A DNA stretch of 43,599 nucleotides from Sphingopyxis sp. (GCF_019459305.1 NZ_JAIBES010000057.1:1-43599), one strand, 5' to 3'; numbered from the stretch's first letter, positions 28,938 through 36,105 are shown. Notes: generated by a model from the sequence alone, not told the origin. Translations and numbers: made by a program.

Positions 28938-29207
28938 CTACTCGAGAGCGCGGTCGCTGCCGGTGAGCAGGCCAGGAAGATGCGGCGGCGGGACTTTGCG
29001 CGGCTTGCGGCCGGTGCCGCCCCCCGAACGCCGGGTCGGCGTCGTCGCGGTCGGGCGGCGTTCACTATCGCTGACTTCGGCTTGGCCCGCGGTTTCGGCA
29101 AGCAGGACAAGCGCGCCCATCGCCGCCGGAACGGCAGGCGCGGCCACGGCCCGGTCGGCCGTCGCCAGACCGGTCAGCAATGCCAAAAGGGTCAGCAATA
29201 ACCGCAA
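28938..29207 (-). CDS. Small secreted protein encoded just upstream of secA
   Basis: An 89-residue protein with a clear signal peptide (MRLLLTLLALLTGLATADRAVAA-AP) followed by a short, basic, Pro/Thr-rich tail (RRPTATTPTRRSGG, then PRKVPPPHLPGLL). I do not recognise a family. Its position upstream of secA, its signal peptide and its short proline-bearing tail recall SecM-type secretion monitors, although no known arrest motif is present. A hairpin with a U-rich stretch lies between it and secA. The coding reading is supported by the signal peptide and by good spacing, but homology is not shown. Confidence 0.55.
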   Translation of the reverse strand: MRLLLTLLALLTGLATADRAVAAPAVPAAMGALVLLAETAGQAEVSDSERRPTATTPTRRSGGGTGRKPRKVPPPHLPGLLTGSDRALE

Positions 29208-29531
29208 GAATCGCCCCTATAATTGCCGGAGCAAAAGATATTGCGCCCCGTTCCCTGAACATAGGGTGAAAGCGGGCCTGCGTCTAGGGGTGGGCTGCGC
29301 CGCGCCTCCGCTCGGCTGATCACCACTGTCCATCACAATATACCCTCGTCCAAATCTGAGGATTTGCATAGATTCAGCAATTCACGCGTTTGTCGCCCCT
29401 TCTTTCACCCGATTGCCCTGTGCGCCGCTCTATTAGCCAGCGGCACGCAGCCCTGCCAAACCGCGATTGCCGCTTGACGCAAACGCCCGCTTCGCAGCAA
29501 GTCTCACTGACAACAATGTAAGGAGGGACGG
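29208..29531. other. Divergent intergenic region between the small secreted protein gene and the SDR gene
   Basis: 324 bases with no convincing gene. The part 29260-29420 is relatively AT-rich and presumably holds the promoter for the leftward secA region. A TTGACG at 29474-29479 could be a -35 box for the SDR gene, with only a weak -10. A strong AAGGAGG ribosome site precedes the SDR start. No repeat or RNA gene was seen. Confidence 0.5.
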
Positions 29532-30335
29532 ATGGCTCGAAAGGCGATTTTCATCACCGGCGGCGGATCCGGCATTGGCCGCGCGGTCGCGCGCCATTTC
29601 GCCGCTGAGGGCTGGTTCGTCGGGATCGCCGACGTCAACCGCGCCGGGATCGACGAAACCGCCGCGCTGCTTCCCGACGGCGCCGCGTCGCGCCATGTGA
29701 TGGACGTGCGCGACCGCGACCAGTGGGCGGCAGCGCTCGATGCCTTTGCCACGGAAAGCGGCGGGCGCCTCGACGTGCTGTTCAACAACGCCGGGATCGG
29801 CACCGGCGGTCAGTTCGCCGACATGCCGCCCGCCGAGGCGGACCGACTGATCGCGATCAATTTCGGCGGCGTCGTCAACGGGATCTATATGGCGCTGGCT
29901 TTGCTCAGGGCGACGCCGGGATCGGCGATCCTCAACACCGGATCGGCATCGGGCTTTTACGGCGTCGCCGGGCTGGCCATCTATTCGGCGACCAAATTCG
30001 CGGTGCGCGGGTTGACCGAGGCGCTCGAAATCGAGTTCGCCAAATATGGAATCAAAGTGCGTTCACTGATGCCAGGCTTTATCGACACCCCGCTGCTCGA
30101 TCAGGTCAGTGCCGACAGCAATGCACCGGCGCGCGAGCGCCTTTCGCAAAGCGGGTTCGAGATCGCCCCGGTCGAGCGCGTTGCAGAAGCGGCTTGGGCG
30201 GCGGTGCATGGCGACAAGGTTCATACAACAGTCGGCAAGATGGCAAAGCGGTTGTCGTGGCTCGCGCGCTGGTTCCCGGGACTGATCATGCGCCAGTCGA
30301 AGAAGATCGACGGGCTGGGAACGGCGAGACATTAA
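29532..30335 (+). CDS. SDR-family oxidoreductase
   Basis: A 267-residue short-chain dehydrogenase/reductase with a Rossmann fold. It carries the cofactor motif TGGGSGIGRAVARHF near residue 8, the NNAG motif in VLFNNAGIGTG, the catalytic Ser in NTGSASGFYG and the Tyr-x-x-x-Lys in YSATKFAVRGL near residue 155. An acidic Asp after the second strand (IADVNRAG) suggests NAD rather than NADP. It probably oxidises or reduces a hydroxyl or keto group of a small molecule; the substrate is unknown. The ATG has the ribosome site AAGGAGGG. It is a single gene facing the GIN-domain genes. Confidence 0.92.
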   Translation: MARKAIFITGGGSGIGRAVARHFAAEGWFVGIADVNRAGIDETAALLPDGAASRHVMDVRDRDQWAAALDAFATESGGRLDVLFNNAGIGTGGQFADMPPAEADRLIAINFGGVVNGIYMALALLRATPGSAILNTGSASGFYGVAGLAIYSATKFAVRGLTEALEIEFAKYGIKVRSLMPGFIDTPLLDQVSADSNAPARERLSQSGFEIAPVERVAEAAWAAVHGDKVHTTVGKMAKRLSWLARWFPGLIMRQSKKIDGLGTARH

Positions 30336-30395
30336 TCCGCTAGCGGCCGTATGGGCCGTTATAATCCGTTCGCGGAAACCCGACAGCGGACCGAA

Positions 30396-31109
30396 CTAAC
30401 GCTTAGGCGCCCCGCATTGCACCGACCCGGCGCCAACATTGCGTACCGTACACACCGGCTTGCCGAGCACGACAGTCTTGCCCAACCCGCGCGCTGTCAC
30501 CCTGGCGGTTTTCACCGCGCGCAGGACATGGTCACCTGCGCCTTCGCCGTCGAACGTCAACATGTCGACCGCCAGCGCCCCGGCATCAAACATCCCGGCG
30601 CCCGACAGCGTCATTTGCGCTTGTTTCGCAGTACCGCCCAGCGTCATCGTGCCATTGCCGATCATCGTCACCGACAATCGGTCGGTTGCGATCGTTCCAA
30701 CCGACAGCGTCCCGGGGCCGCGCAGCCCAACGGTAATGCGGGCTCCCTTCATCCGGTCGATCCGCAGCGATCCCGCGCCGCTCATCGTCGCAGATCGCAG
30801 GTTCGCGGCATTGATCCGGATCGTCACCGCGCCGTGCGGCGCCCGCCGTTCCGCATCGCCCGCAAACTGGCGCTGGCCGATGACTAGCCGCCCGTCGCGT
30901 GCATCGATGGTCAGCCGGTCGAGCGCGTCCTGCTGCCCCGTCGCCATCGCGCCGACTGGCGCGCGGGTCGTTACCTCCACGATATAATCGGCGTTGACCT
31001 CGATTGCCTCGAAACTTGTCAGCCCAAAGCGTTTTTCGGCCGCCGCAGCAGGAGCGATAGCTAGCAGGACGACGGTCGCCAGTGCGGCGCTTCGGAGGGC
31101 AAGGGTCAT
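30396..31109 (-). CDS. GIN-domain (DUF2807) exported protein 2
   Basis: A 237-residue protein with a signal peptide (MTLALRSAALATVVLLAIAPAAAAEKR), then a beta-helical GIN domain of short repeating strands (TMSGAGSLRIDRMKG, VGLRGPGTLSVG, TMIGNGTMTLGG, TLSGAGMFDAG). It ends in RGLGKTVVLGKPVCTVRNVG and a second Cys (VQCGAPKR), so a disulfide is likely. The domain is widespread, usually envelope-linked, and of unknown function. It follows a second GIN gene by 43 bases and is the last gene of the run begun by the bufferin operon. It is periplasmic rather than lipidated. Confidence 0.85.
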   Translation of the reverse strand: MTLALRSAALATVVLLAIAPAAAAEKRFGLTSFEAIEVNADYIVEVTTRAPVGAMATGQQDALDRLTIDARDGRLVIGQRQFAGDAERRAPHGAVTIRINAANLRSATMSGAGSLRIDRMKGARITVGLRGPGTLSVGTIATDRLSVTMIGNGTMTLGGTAKQAQMTLSGAGMFDAGALAVDMLTFDGEGAGDHVLRAVKTARVTARGLGKTVVLGKPVCTVRNVGAGSVQCGAPKR

Positions 31110-31152
31110 GGTGCCGCCTTACCCGGTCCGGGCAGGCGGCACCAGCGCCGCC

Positions 31153-31920
31153 TTACTTGCAGCTGACCGATCCTGAACCGAGTTGGCGCGACGAACATTT
31201 GGCGCCGCCACCCAGCGTGACATCGCCCGACCCCAGGATGTTGACGTCAGCGGTGCCGGTCGCGTGCGCTTCGACATTGCCCGATCCGGTGATCGACACC
31301 TCGAGCGTCTGGGCGACAAGCCCATCGGCGTCGATGTCGCCAGATCCGGTCACGCTATATTCACCCGCGTCGACTGTGCCGCCGCCAATTTCGATGTCGC
31401 CGGACCCCGATACGCTGATGTCGGCGCTCTTGCCGGTCAGCTTCGCGATCTTGAGGTCGCCCGATCCCGTAATCGCTGCCTCGACCGCATCGCCATCGAC
31501 GCTGTCAGCGTCGATCGATCCCGACCCGGTCAGCTGTACCCCGTTGAGGCGCGGCATGGTGATGGTAATTTCGACGTCATCGTCGTCGCGGCTCGAAAAG
31601 CTGAAACTTTCCCGCTTGCGTCCGATCGATAGCGTCGGACCGTCGACCTCAATCTCCAGCCGGTCGAGCACCGCCTCCGACCCCTTGGCACTGATCGAAA
31701 AGGCCTCGCCCTGGCGGATGGTGACATCGTCCGGGCCGGCGACCTTGACCTCGGTGAACCCGGTCAGCGAATAGCTTTTCGTCGCGACCGGACCCGCGTC
31801 GGCGGATCGGGTCGTCTCACTCTTGCGCGGCTGGTCGCCGTCCGCGCGGCCGGCACCGCTGCATGCGGTGACCGTCATCACCAAAGCCACCGGCAGTACC
31901 GCCATCGTCCAGTTACGCAT
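31153..31920 (-). CDS. GIN-domain (DUF2807) lipoprotein 1
   Basis: A 255-residue putative lipoprotein. The N-terminus MRNWTMAVLPVALVMTVTAC has a lipobox ending in Cys. A charged linker leads to the GIN beta-helix, whose repeats are unusually regular: GSGSIDADS, GSGDLKIAKL, GSGDIEIGGG, GSGDIDADGL, GSGNVEAHA and GSGDVTLGG. A C-terminal pair of Cys (AKCSSRQLGSGSVSCK) may form a disulfide. The start at 31920 is preceded by AAAGGAG, which lies inside a perfect inverted repeat. The gene follows nrsF by 61 bases. Function is unknown; it may be an envelope component induced with the metal-stress operon. Confidence 0.87.
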   Translation of the reverse strand: MRNWTMAVLPVALVMTVTACSGAGRADGDQPRKSETTRSADAGPVATKSYSLTGFTEVKVAGPDDVTIRQGEAFSISAKGSEAVLDRLEIEVDGPTLSIGRKRESFSFSSRDDDDVEITITMPRLNGVQLTGSGSIDADSVDGDAVEAAITGSGDLKIAKLTGKSADISVSGSGDIEIGGGTVDAGEYSVTGSGDIDADGLVAQTLEVSITGSGNVEAHATGTADVNILGSGDVTLGGGAKCSSRQLGSGSVSCK

Positions 31921-31925
31921 CGCCA

Positions 31926-31965
31926 ATCTCCTTTGTGTGTTACATGTATAATACACAAAGGAGAT
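31926..31965 (-). promoter_or_regulatory. Perfect 13-bp inverted repeat over the promoter and ribosome binding site of GIN gene 1
   Basis: Read on the minus strand, ATCTCCTTTGTGT (31965-31953) and ACACAAAGGAGAT (31938-31926) are perfect inverted arms separated by ATTATACATGTAAC. The right arm contains the AAAGGAG ribosome site six bases before the start codon. A possible promoter overlaps: TGGACA (31975-31970) as -35 and TATTAT (31953-31948) as -10, 16 bases apart. The site could be an operator, or an RNA hairpin hiding the ribosome site in transcripts that read through from nrsF. Confidence 0.65.
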
Positions 31966-31981
31966 GTTTTGTCCAGCGCCG

Positions 31982-32632
31982 CTACCAGCGCAGCAAAGGC
32001 GCCAGCAGTACGCGGCCGGCGACACCCGACAGCGCGACCGCCAGACCGTGCCAGAGCGCGATATGAATCATGTCGTTCGACGCGCAGTGCAGTGCGACGA
32101 TCGTTGCGCCCGCAGCGCCCGCCGCGATACCGATCACCCAGCCCGCGCGCGTCGGCGACGTCGGCGCCCCGCCCTTAAGCCAGGCGAATAGCGCCGCGCC
32201 CACGCCCAGCCCCGCGAACGCACCCTGTGCGAGACAGCGCAGACCATTTGCGGGGAGCGCCGCGTCCATCGTAGCGTGACCGTCGCTCAACGCCATCACC
32301 AGGGCCGAAAAAGGCAGCGCGAGCGTTGCCAGCCCGGCCCAGCGCCACCCGCTATAATCGCGGCCGACGCCGGGCAATCCCATGCGCAACGCGCTCCACG
32401 CCGCGGCAAAACCCAATGCGACGATCAGCCAGAAGGCAAGCAGCGGCAGCGGCGGCATCATCGCCCCATCCGCCAGGTCGTGCCGCGGCCCGGCGAGCCA
32501 CAACAACGCCGCGGCGCCGACGAGCCAGCCACCCGCCACCCACAGCGATCCGCGCACGAGGCGACGCGGTTGCACGGGTTCAAGCTCGCCCGCCAGATCC
32601 TCGATCAGATTGTCGATCGATCCATTCGTCAT
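31982..32632 (-). CDS. nrsF: NrsF-family (DUF1109) membrane anti-sigma factor
   Basis: A 216-residue inner-membrane protein that holds its ECF sigma factor inactive. A short cytoplasmic N-terminus (MTNGSIDNLIEDLAGELEP) precedes six hydrophobic helices. Two cysteines stand out, Cys-133 in NGLRCLAQG and Cys-183 in VALHCASND. They match the pair that I recall as essential for heavy-metal signalling in the Caulobacter protein. Metal binding at these thiols would release the sigma factor. The start ATG follows the sigma-factor stop by one base, so synthesis of the two is coupled. An upstream TTG at 32647 is less likely. Confidence 0.9.
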   Translation of the reverse strand: MTNGSIDNLIEDLAGELEPVQPRRLVRGSLWVAGGWLVGAAALLWLAGPRHDLADGAMMPPLPLLAFWLIVALGFAAAWSALRMGLPGVGRDYSGWRWAGLATLALPFSALVMALSDGHATMDAALPANGLRCLAQGAFAGLGVGAALFAWLKGGAPTSPTRAGWVIGIAAGAAGATIVALHCASNDMIHIALWHGLAVALSGVAGRVLLAPLLRW

Positions 32633-32633
32633 T

Positions 32634-33155
32634 TCATTCGCTTTCAATTAACTGCGCCAGCTTCTTCAGCCCGCGATGAATATTCACCTTCACCAGCGAC
32701 TCGCTCTGTCCGCAAATCTGCGAGGCTTCGGCGATCGAGGCGCCCTCGATCTTGACCAACGTGATTGCCTGCGCCTGTCCCGGGGGAAGCAGGGTGAGCA
32801 TGCGGTCGAGGCTGAGGCGCGCGTGGACGATCTCATCCTCAGCCCCGACCGCCGCGTCGCCCTCGCCCAGTTCGACCTCGTCGCGCTGGCGGCGCAACAG
32901 GTCGATCCAGCGATAGCGCGCGATCGCCGCCAGCCAAGGCAGGAACGGCCGGCTGTTGTCCCAGGTCGCAAGCTTGCGGTGCATCGACACCAGCGTCTCC
33001 TGCACCAGATCGTCGATCTGATGCGGCGCGATGCGGCGCGCAAAATAGCGCGCCAGCCATTTACCGCAATCGCCGAGCAAGGCGCGATAGGCCGCGCGGT
33101 CGCCGCGCTGCGACGCCGCCATCAACCGCGCCAGCGAGGGTTCGTCGATGCTCAT
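32634..33155 (-). CDS. sigF: ECF sigma factor, SigF type
   Basis: A 173-residue ECF sigma factor. Region 2 spans about residues 10-90 (YFARRIAPHQIDDLVQETLV, then PWLAAIARYRWIDLLRRQ), and region 4 about residues 115-170 (LLPPGQAQAITLVKIEGASI, then the helix-turn-helix with SQICGQSESLVKVNIHRGLK). It has no extra C-terminal domain. The start overlaps the DoxX stop (ATGA). It is paired with the NrsF anti-sigma gene directly downstream, the arrangement of the Caulobacter SigF-NrsF system for chromate, cadmium and copper stress. Two matching promoter motifs in the same operon suggest that it directs its own transcription. Confidence 0.93.
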   Translation of the reverse strand: MSIDEPSLARLMAASQRGDRAAYRALLGDCGKWLARYFARRIAPHQIDDLVQETLVSMHRKLATWDNSRPFLPWLAAIARYRWIDLLRRQRDEVELGEGDAAVGAEDEIVHARLSLDRMLTLLPPGQAQAITLVKIEGASIAEASQICGQSESLVKVNIHRGLKKLAQLIESE

Positions 33156-33610
33156 CTGCGCCGCAGCGTAGCAGCAACGGTATCGAGCGCGAACAGTCCG
33201 CCGCCGCGCACGATCAACATCGCCGCCATCGCCGCCCACAACAAATGCACCGGCCACCATGCGTCGGGGAATACGAAGATCTGAATCACCAGCGTCATCA
33301 CCAGCAGCCCGCCCGCCGACAATCGCGTTGCGAGGCCGAACAGCAACAACAGCGGAAAGACATGCTCGGCATAGGTTGTCAGTGGTACCGCAATTGCCGG
33401 GTCCAGTGGCAAGCCCGAAAATTCCGACGCGAACAGATCATATTGAATCGGGTCAATCTGCAAGAAACTGTCTTCGACGACCTTCGTGCGCCCCGAGCGC
33501 CAGAATATCCCGCCGAGCGCAACGCGCAGGAGGAGCAACGCGATCGATTCACCGACGCGGCCCGACACCAGCGCGACACCGCGATCGTAAAAGGCAAAAA
33601 CGCCGTTCAT
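33152..33610 (-). CDS. DoxX-family membrane protein of the bufferin operon
   Basis: A 152-residue membrane protein with four helices. The family signature is RVALGGIFWRSGRTKV near residue 30, followed by PLTTYAEHVFPLLLLFGLAT and a C-terminal FPDAWWPVHLLWAAMAAML. DoxX proteins are often found with MNIO-type RiPP operons, and here the gene lies between bufC and sigF, overlapping each by four bases. A redox or electron-supply role in the membrane is possible, but its job in bufferin biosynthesis is not established. A SigF-type promoter motif inside the end of bufC lies about 70 bases upstream of its start. Confidence 0.88.
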   Translation of the reverse strand: MNGVFAFYDRGVALVSGRVGESIALLLLRVALGGIFWRSGRTKVVEDSFLQIDPIQYDLFASEFSGLPLDPAIAVPLTTYAEHVFPLLLLFGLATRLSAGGLLVMTLVIQIFVFPDAWWPVHLLWAAMAAMLIVRGGGLFALDTVAATLRRR

Positions 33611-34308
33611 TTATCAACCCTTTCGAAAGCCCCGGCGGCGATCAGCGCCGCAATGGCCGCTCCGCCTTCGGGATGTTCTTCGGCAAGATGTGCGATAAGG
33701 TTACCCAGCGGCGTCATTTCGTCCGCCATTTCTATGGCCGCGGCGTCGGCAGGCCCGACCGCGTGCAGCTGCACCATGGCCTCGGGCCGCACCACCATCA
33801 ACGCGCCGACATCGGTCTTAAATGCAGGATCGACCAGCGGCGCAGCGGCATGGGCCAGCGTCACGACGCGGGTCGCCGGATGGCGCCGGACGCGAAACGC
33901 CAGCAGCACCGCTTCGTCCAACTGCACCAGGTCGGTCAGGGTGAGAGCCACCGCGTCGGGTGCATGATAGCTTTCGAGCCACGCCCATTCGACGCGCGCG
34001 AGGTCAGCGGCGCCCTGATCGACGAGCCAGCCGGAAAAACTCTCCCCGATCAGCGCTAGTGACCGGCCCTGCGCGCCGCCGCCTTCGATGAAGGCGCGCG
34101 ACAGTCGGTTGAACTCGCCTTCGCCCAAATAGTCGCGGGTGCGCGGAAATGTGTCTTCGAGCGCGACAAGCCGCGCGTGCGAAATGGTGTTGGCATGGAC
34201 GCGCAGGCCGCGCAGCACCGCGGCGCGGTCGCCAGCGAACAATCCGGTTGGCAGGTGGTCGGGACCGCGGAGCAGCGTCGCGGCGATCGCCGCCTGCCCG
34301 TCAAACAT
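33607..34308 (-). CDS. bufC: BufC/HvfC-family RiPP maturation partner (DUF2063)
   Basis: A 233-residue protein of the DUF2063 (putative DNA-binding, now RiPP partner) family. It starts MFDGQAAIAATLLRGPDHLP and has the helical N-terminal half with RVHANTISHARLVALEDTFP. The second half is a mixed domain ending with TPLGNLIAHLAEEHPEGGAA. In bufferin and HvfA systems this protein binds the precursor and works with the MNIO enzyme. Its start overlaps the bufB stop by eight bases, and its stop overlaps doxX. The coding sequence carries an internal SigF-type promoter motif on the same strand. Confidence 0.88.
   Translation of the reverse strand: MFDGQAAIAATLLRGPDHLPTGLFAGDRAAVLRGLRVHANTISHARLVALEDTFPRTRDYLGEGEFNRLSRAFIEGGGAQGRSLALIGESFSGWLVDQGAADLARVEWAWLESYHAPDAVALTLTDLVQLDEAVLLAFRVRRHPATRVVTLAHAAAPLVDPAFKTDVGALMVVRPEAMVQLHAVGPADAAAIEMADEMTPLGNLIAHLAEEHPEGGAAIAALIAAGAFERVDK
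33679..33704 (-). promoter_or_regulatory. SigF-type promoter motif inside bufC, upstream of doxX-sigF-nrsF
   Basis: On the minus strand GTAACC (33704-33699) and CGAA (33682-33679) are separated by exactly 16 bases, identical in boxes and spacing to the motif upstream of bufA. It lies about 70 bases before the doxX start, so it could drive doxX, sigF and nrsF separately from bufABC. Being within coding sequence, it may be a chance match. Confidence 0.6.
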
Positions 34309-35167
34309 CGACTAGCTCGCGCGCCAGTAGCGCGTCGGCCTTGGCCACCTCGGCCATCAGCACCGCAAAATCGGGAACATCGCTGTCCCATTCGACCAGC
34401 ACCGGTTTCGGCCCGGCGCGGCGCAGAAAGGTCTCGAGCAAATCCCAGCAACTGTTGCTCACCGCCGACCCATGGTCGTCGATTGCGATTGTGCCGCCCA
34501 GATCGTCGGCCTTGCAGCTGTGCCCCGCGACATGTACCTCGCCGACCAGCGCCGGATCGAACCTGTCGAGCCATGGCGCCGGATCAAGTCCAAGGTTGAA
34601 CGCCGACACCTCGACATTGTTGATGTCGAGCAGCAGGCCGCAACCGGCGCCGCGGCATAGTTGGTGGAGGAAATCGACCTCTTCCCAATCGTCGCCAGCG
34701 TAAGCGAGGTAGCGCGAGGGATTTTCGATCAGCATCGACCGCCCCAAGCGGTCCTGCACGCGTCCGACTTCACGCACGAAATGGTCCAGCGCGGCATCGC
34801 TATAAGGAATGGGCAGCAGGTCAGGAAATTTGTCGTCCGGCCCGTTGCTCCAGCTGAGGTGATCCGAAACCATCGCCGGTTCATAACGGTCGCACAACGT
34901 CGCCAGCGATTCCAGGTCGCCAGTATCCGCACCGGCTGCCGAACCCAGCGACAATCCGACCGAATGAAAGCTCAGCGGCACATGTTCCGCAATCGCGGTC
35001 AGCCAGCGATGCGGAGGCCCGCCTGAGCCGAAGTAATTTTGGGGATGAACTTCGGCCCAGGCGGGCAGGGCACCCCGCTCCGCCGCCGCCAGCACGTCGG
35101 CATAATGTTCGGACTTCAGCCCGAAACCGGCGCGCTGCGGCAAGTCACGGAGCGGGCGGGGGGGCAC
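34301..35167 (-). CDS. bufB: BufB/HvfB-family MNIO-type RiPP peptide maturase (DUF692)
   Basis: A 288-residue TIM-barrel, multinuclear iron-dependent oxidative enzyme. Motifs: AGFGLKSEHYADVL near the start, EVHPQNYFG (metal-binding Glu/His), SFHSVGLSLGSA, VSDHLSW, IENPSRY, LLLDINNVEVS, VGEVHVAGHS and DDHGSAVS. Several of the His, Glu and Asp residues in these motifs are the expected iron ligands. It modifies cysteines of the bufferin precursor encoded just upstream, to form copper-binding heterocycles in characterised relatives. The start codon is GTG at 35167, five bases past the bufA stop, with a weak ribosome site, so expression is probably coupled. Confidence 0.93.
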   Translation of the reverse strand: MPPRPLRDLPQRAGFGLKSEHYADVLAAAERGALPAWAEVHPQNYFGSGGPPHRWLTAIAEHVPLSFHSVGLSLGSAAGADTGDLESLATLCDRYEPAMVSDHLSWSNGPDDKFPDLLPIPYSDAALDHFVREVGRVQDRLGRSMLIENPSRYLAYAGDDWEEVDFLHQLCRGAGCGLLLDINNVEVSAFNLGLDPAPWLDRFDPALVGEVHVAGHSCKADDLGGTIAIDDHGSAVSNSCWDLLETFLRRAGPKPVLVEWDSDVPDFAVLMAEVAKADALLARELVDV

Positions 35168-35172
35168 TTGGC

Positions 35173-35466
35173 TCAGCTCTTTTTGGCGACCGGCTTGGCG
35201 TTGCCCTTATGCGCGGCCAGCGTGCCGCCTATCTTTTCGCAGCTGCCCTTGGTCACATATTTCCAGGCGTTGCCCTGATAATCGACGGTCGAGGTACCGG
35301 CGCAGCTCGTGCCCGGACCGGCGGCGCAATCATTCTTGCCCTTCAGCGATACGCCATAGCAGCGCTCCTTGGCACCGTCGGCGGCAACGGCGGGTACGGC
35401 GACCGCACCAGCGGCCATGGCGAGAACCGCCGAGGCGGCGAGCGACAGTTTCAGACTATTTGACAT
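35173..35466 (-). CDS. bufA: Bufferin precursor, BufA1 type (DUF2282)
   Basis: A 97-residue precursor of a copper-binding RiPP. A Sec signal peptide ([20 protein letters not shown] to AVAA) sends the product to the periplasm, unlike most RiPPs. The core has four cysteines at 36, 47, 55 and 76 within [19 protein letters not shown], then [18 protein letters not shown] and KGSCEKIGG; this pattern is that of BufA1. Some cysteines are expected to become thiooxazoles. The ATG is preceded by AAAGGGAG, and a SigF-type promoter lies about 55 bases upstream. It is first in the operon bufA-bufB-bufC-doxX-sigF-nrsF. Confidence 0.93.
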   Translation of the reverse strand: MSNSLKLSLAASAVLAMAAGAVAVPAVAADGAKERCYGVSLKGKNDCAAGPGTSCAGTSTVDYQGNAWKYVTKGSCEKIGGTLAAHKGNAKPVAKKS

Positions 35467-35518
35467 ATTGGATACTCCCTTTGAAACGGACGATGCAGGG
35501 GATGGCATCGACAGGAGT

Positions 35519-35544
35519 TTCGGCGGCGCGCACCCAAAGGTTAC
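35519..35544 (-). promoter_or_regulatory. SigF-type (ECF) promoter of the bufferin operon
   Basis: On the minus strand GTAACC (35544-35539) and CGAA (35522-35519) are 16 bases apart. This is the form I recall for Caulobacter SigF promoters (GTAACC-N16-CGAA). It lies about 53 bases before the bufA start codon, leaving a leader of roughly 45 bases. Confidence 0.75.
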
Positions 35545-35628
35545 GCTTCACCTGGTTGGTCGCGCCATTTTGTCGCCACCTTCGGCGCGCAGGGGCGGCT
35601 TTTGCGATTTCGACTGGAAAGCCAGACC

Positions 35629-36105
35629 ATGAGCGTAGCGTTTCGCCGCGAGGGCGACGACGAACATAAAGAACCCGAGTTCGAGCTGCCCATCGCGGTC
35701 GGCCCGAATCTGGTGACGCCGCGAGGGCTGCGACTGCTCGTCGAAGCGGTTGCGCAAATTGAAGCCGAGATCGCGGCGACCGGCGACAAAGAGGCATGCA
35801 AGAAATTGCAGCGCCGCCTGCGCTACTTCCATACCCGCCAATCGACCGCCCAGGTGCAGGCGCCCCCTGACGATGGCAGCATCGGTATCGGCAGCCGCGT
35901 GACCTATTGCCTTAACAAGGCCGAAAAAACGATCACCATCGTCGGCGGTGACGAGGCTGACCCGGTGCTCGGGTGCGTCGCCTTTTCAGCGCCGCTCGCC
36001 CGCGCACTCATGGGCGCCGAGGCGGGAGAGAGCGTCGAATATCAGGGCCGCGACGATGCGATCGCGATCCTCGCGGTCGAAACCGACCCGGAGACGCAGG
36101 CATGA
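35629..36105 (+). CDS. GreA/GreB-family elongation factor-like protein
   Basis: A 158-residue protein with the layout of Gre factors. A charged N-terminus leads to NLVTPRGLRLLVEAVAQIEAEI and a coiled coil through KLQRRLRYFHTRQ. The C-terminal FKBP-like domain starts near GIGSRVTYCLNKAEKTITIVG and ends with YQGRDDAIAILAVE. Gre factors rescue backtracked RNA polymerase by stimulating transcript cleavage; the acidic tip residues of the coiled coil are not clearly kept, so this may be a Gre-like regulator instead. The ATG at 35629 is chosen since residues before it do not fit the family. The next gene overlaps its stop (ATGA). Confidence 0.85.
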   Translation: MSVAFRREGDDEHKEPEFELPIAVGPNLVTPRGLRLLVEAVAQIEAEIAATGDKEACKKLQRRLRYFHTRQSTAQVQAPPDDGSIGIGSRVTYCLNKAEKTITIVGGDEADPVLGCVAFSAPLARALMGAEAGESVEYQGRDDAIAILAVETDPETQA

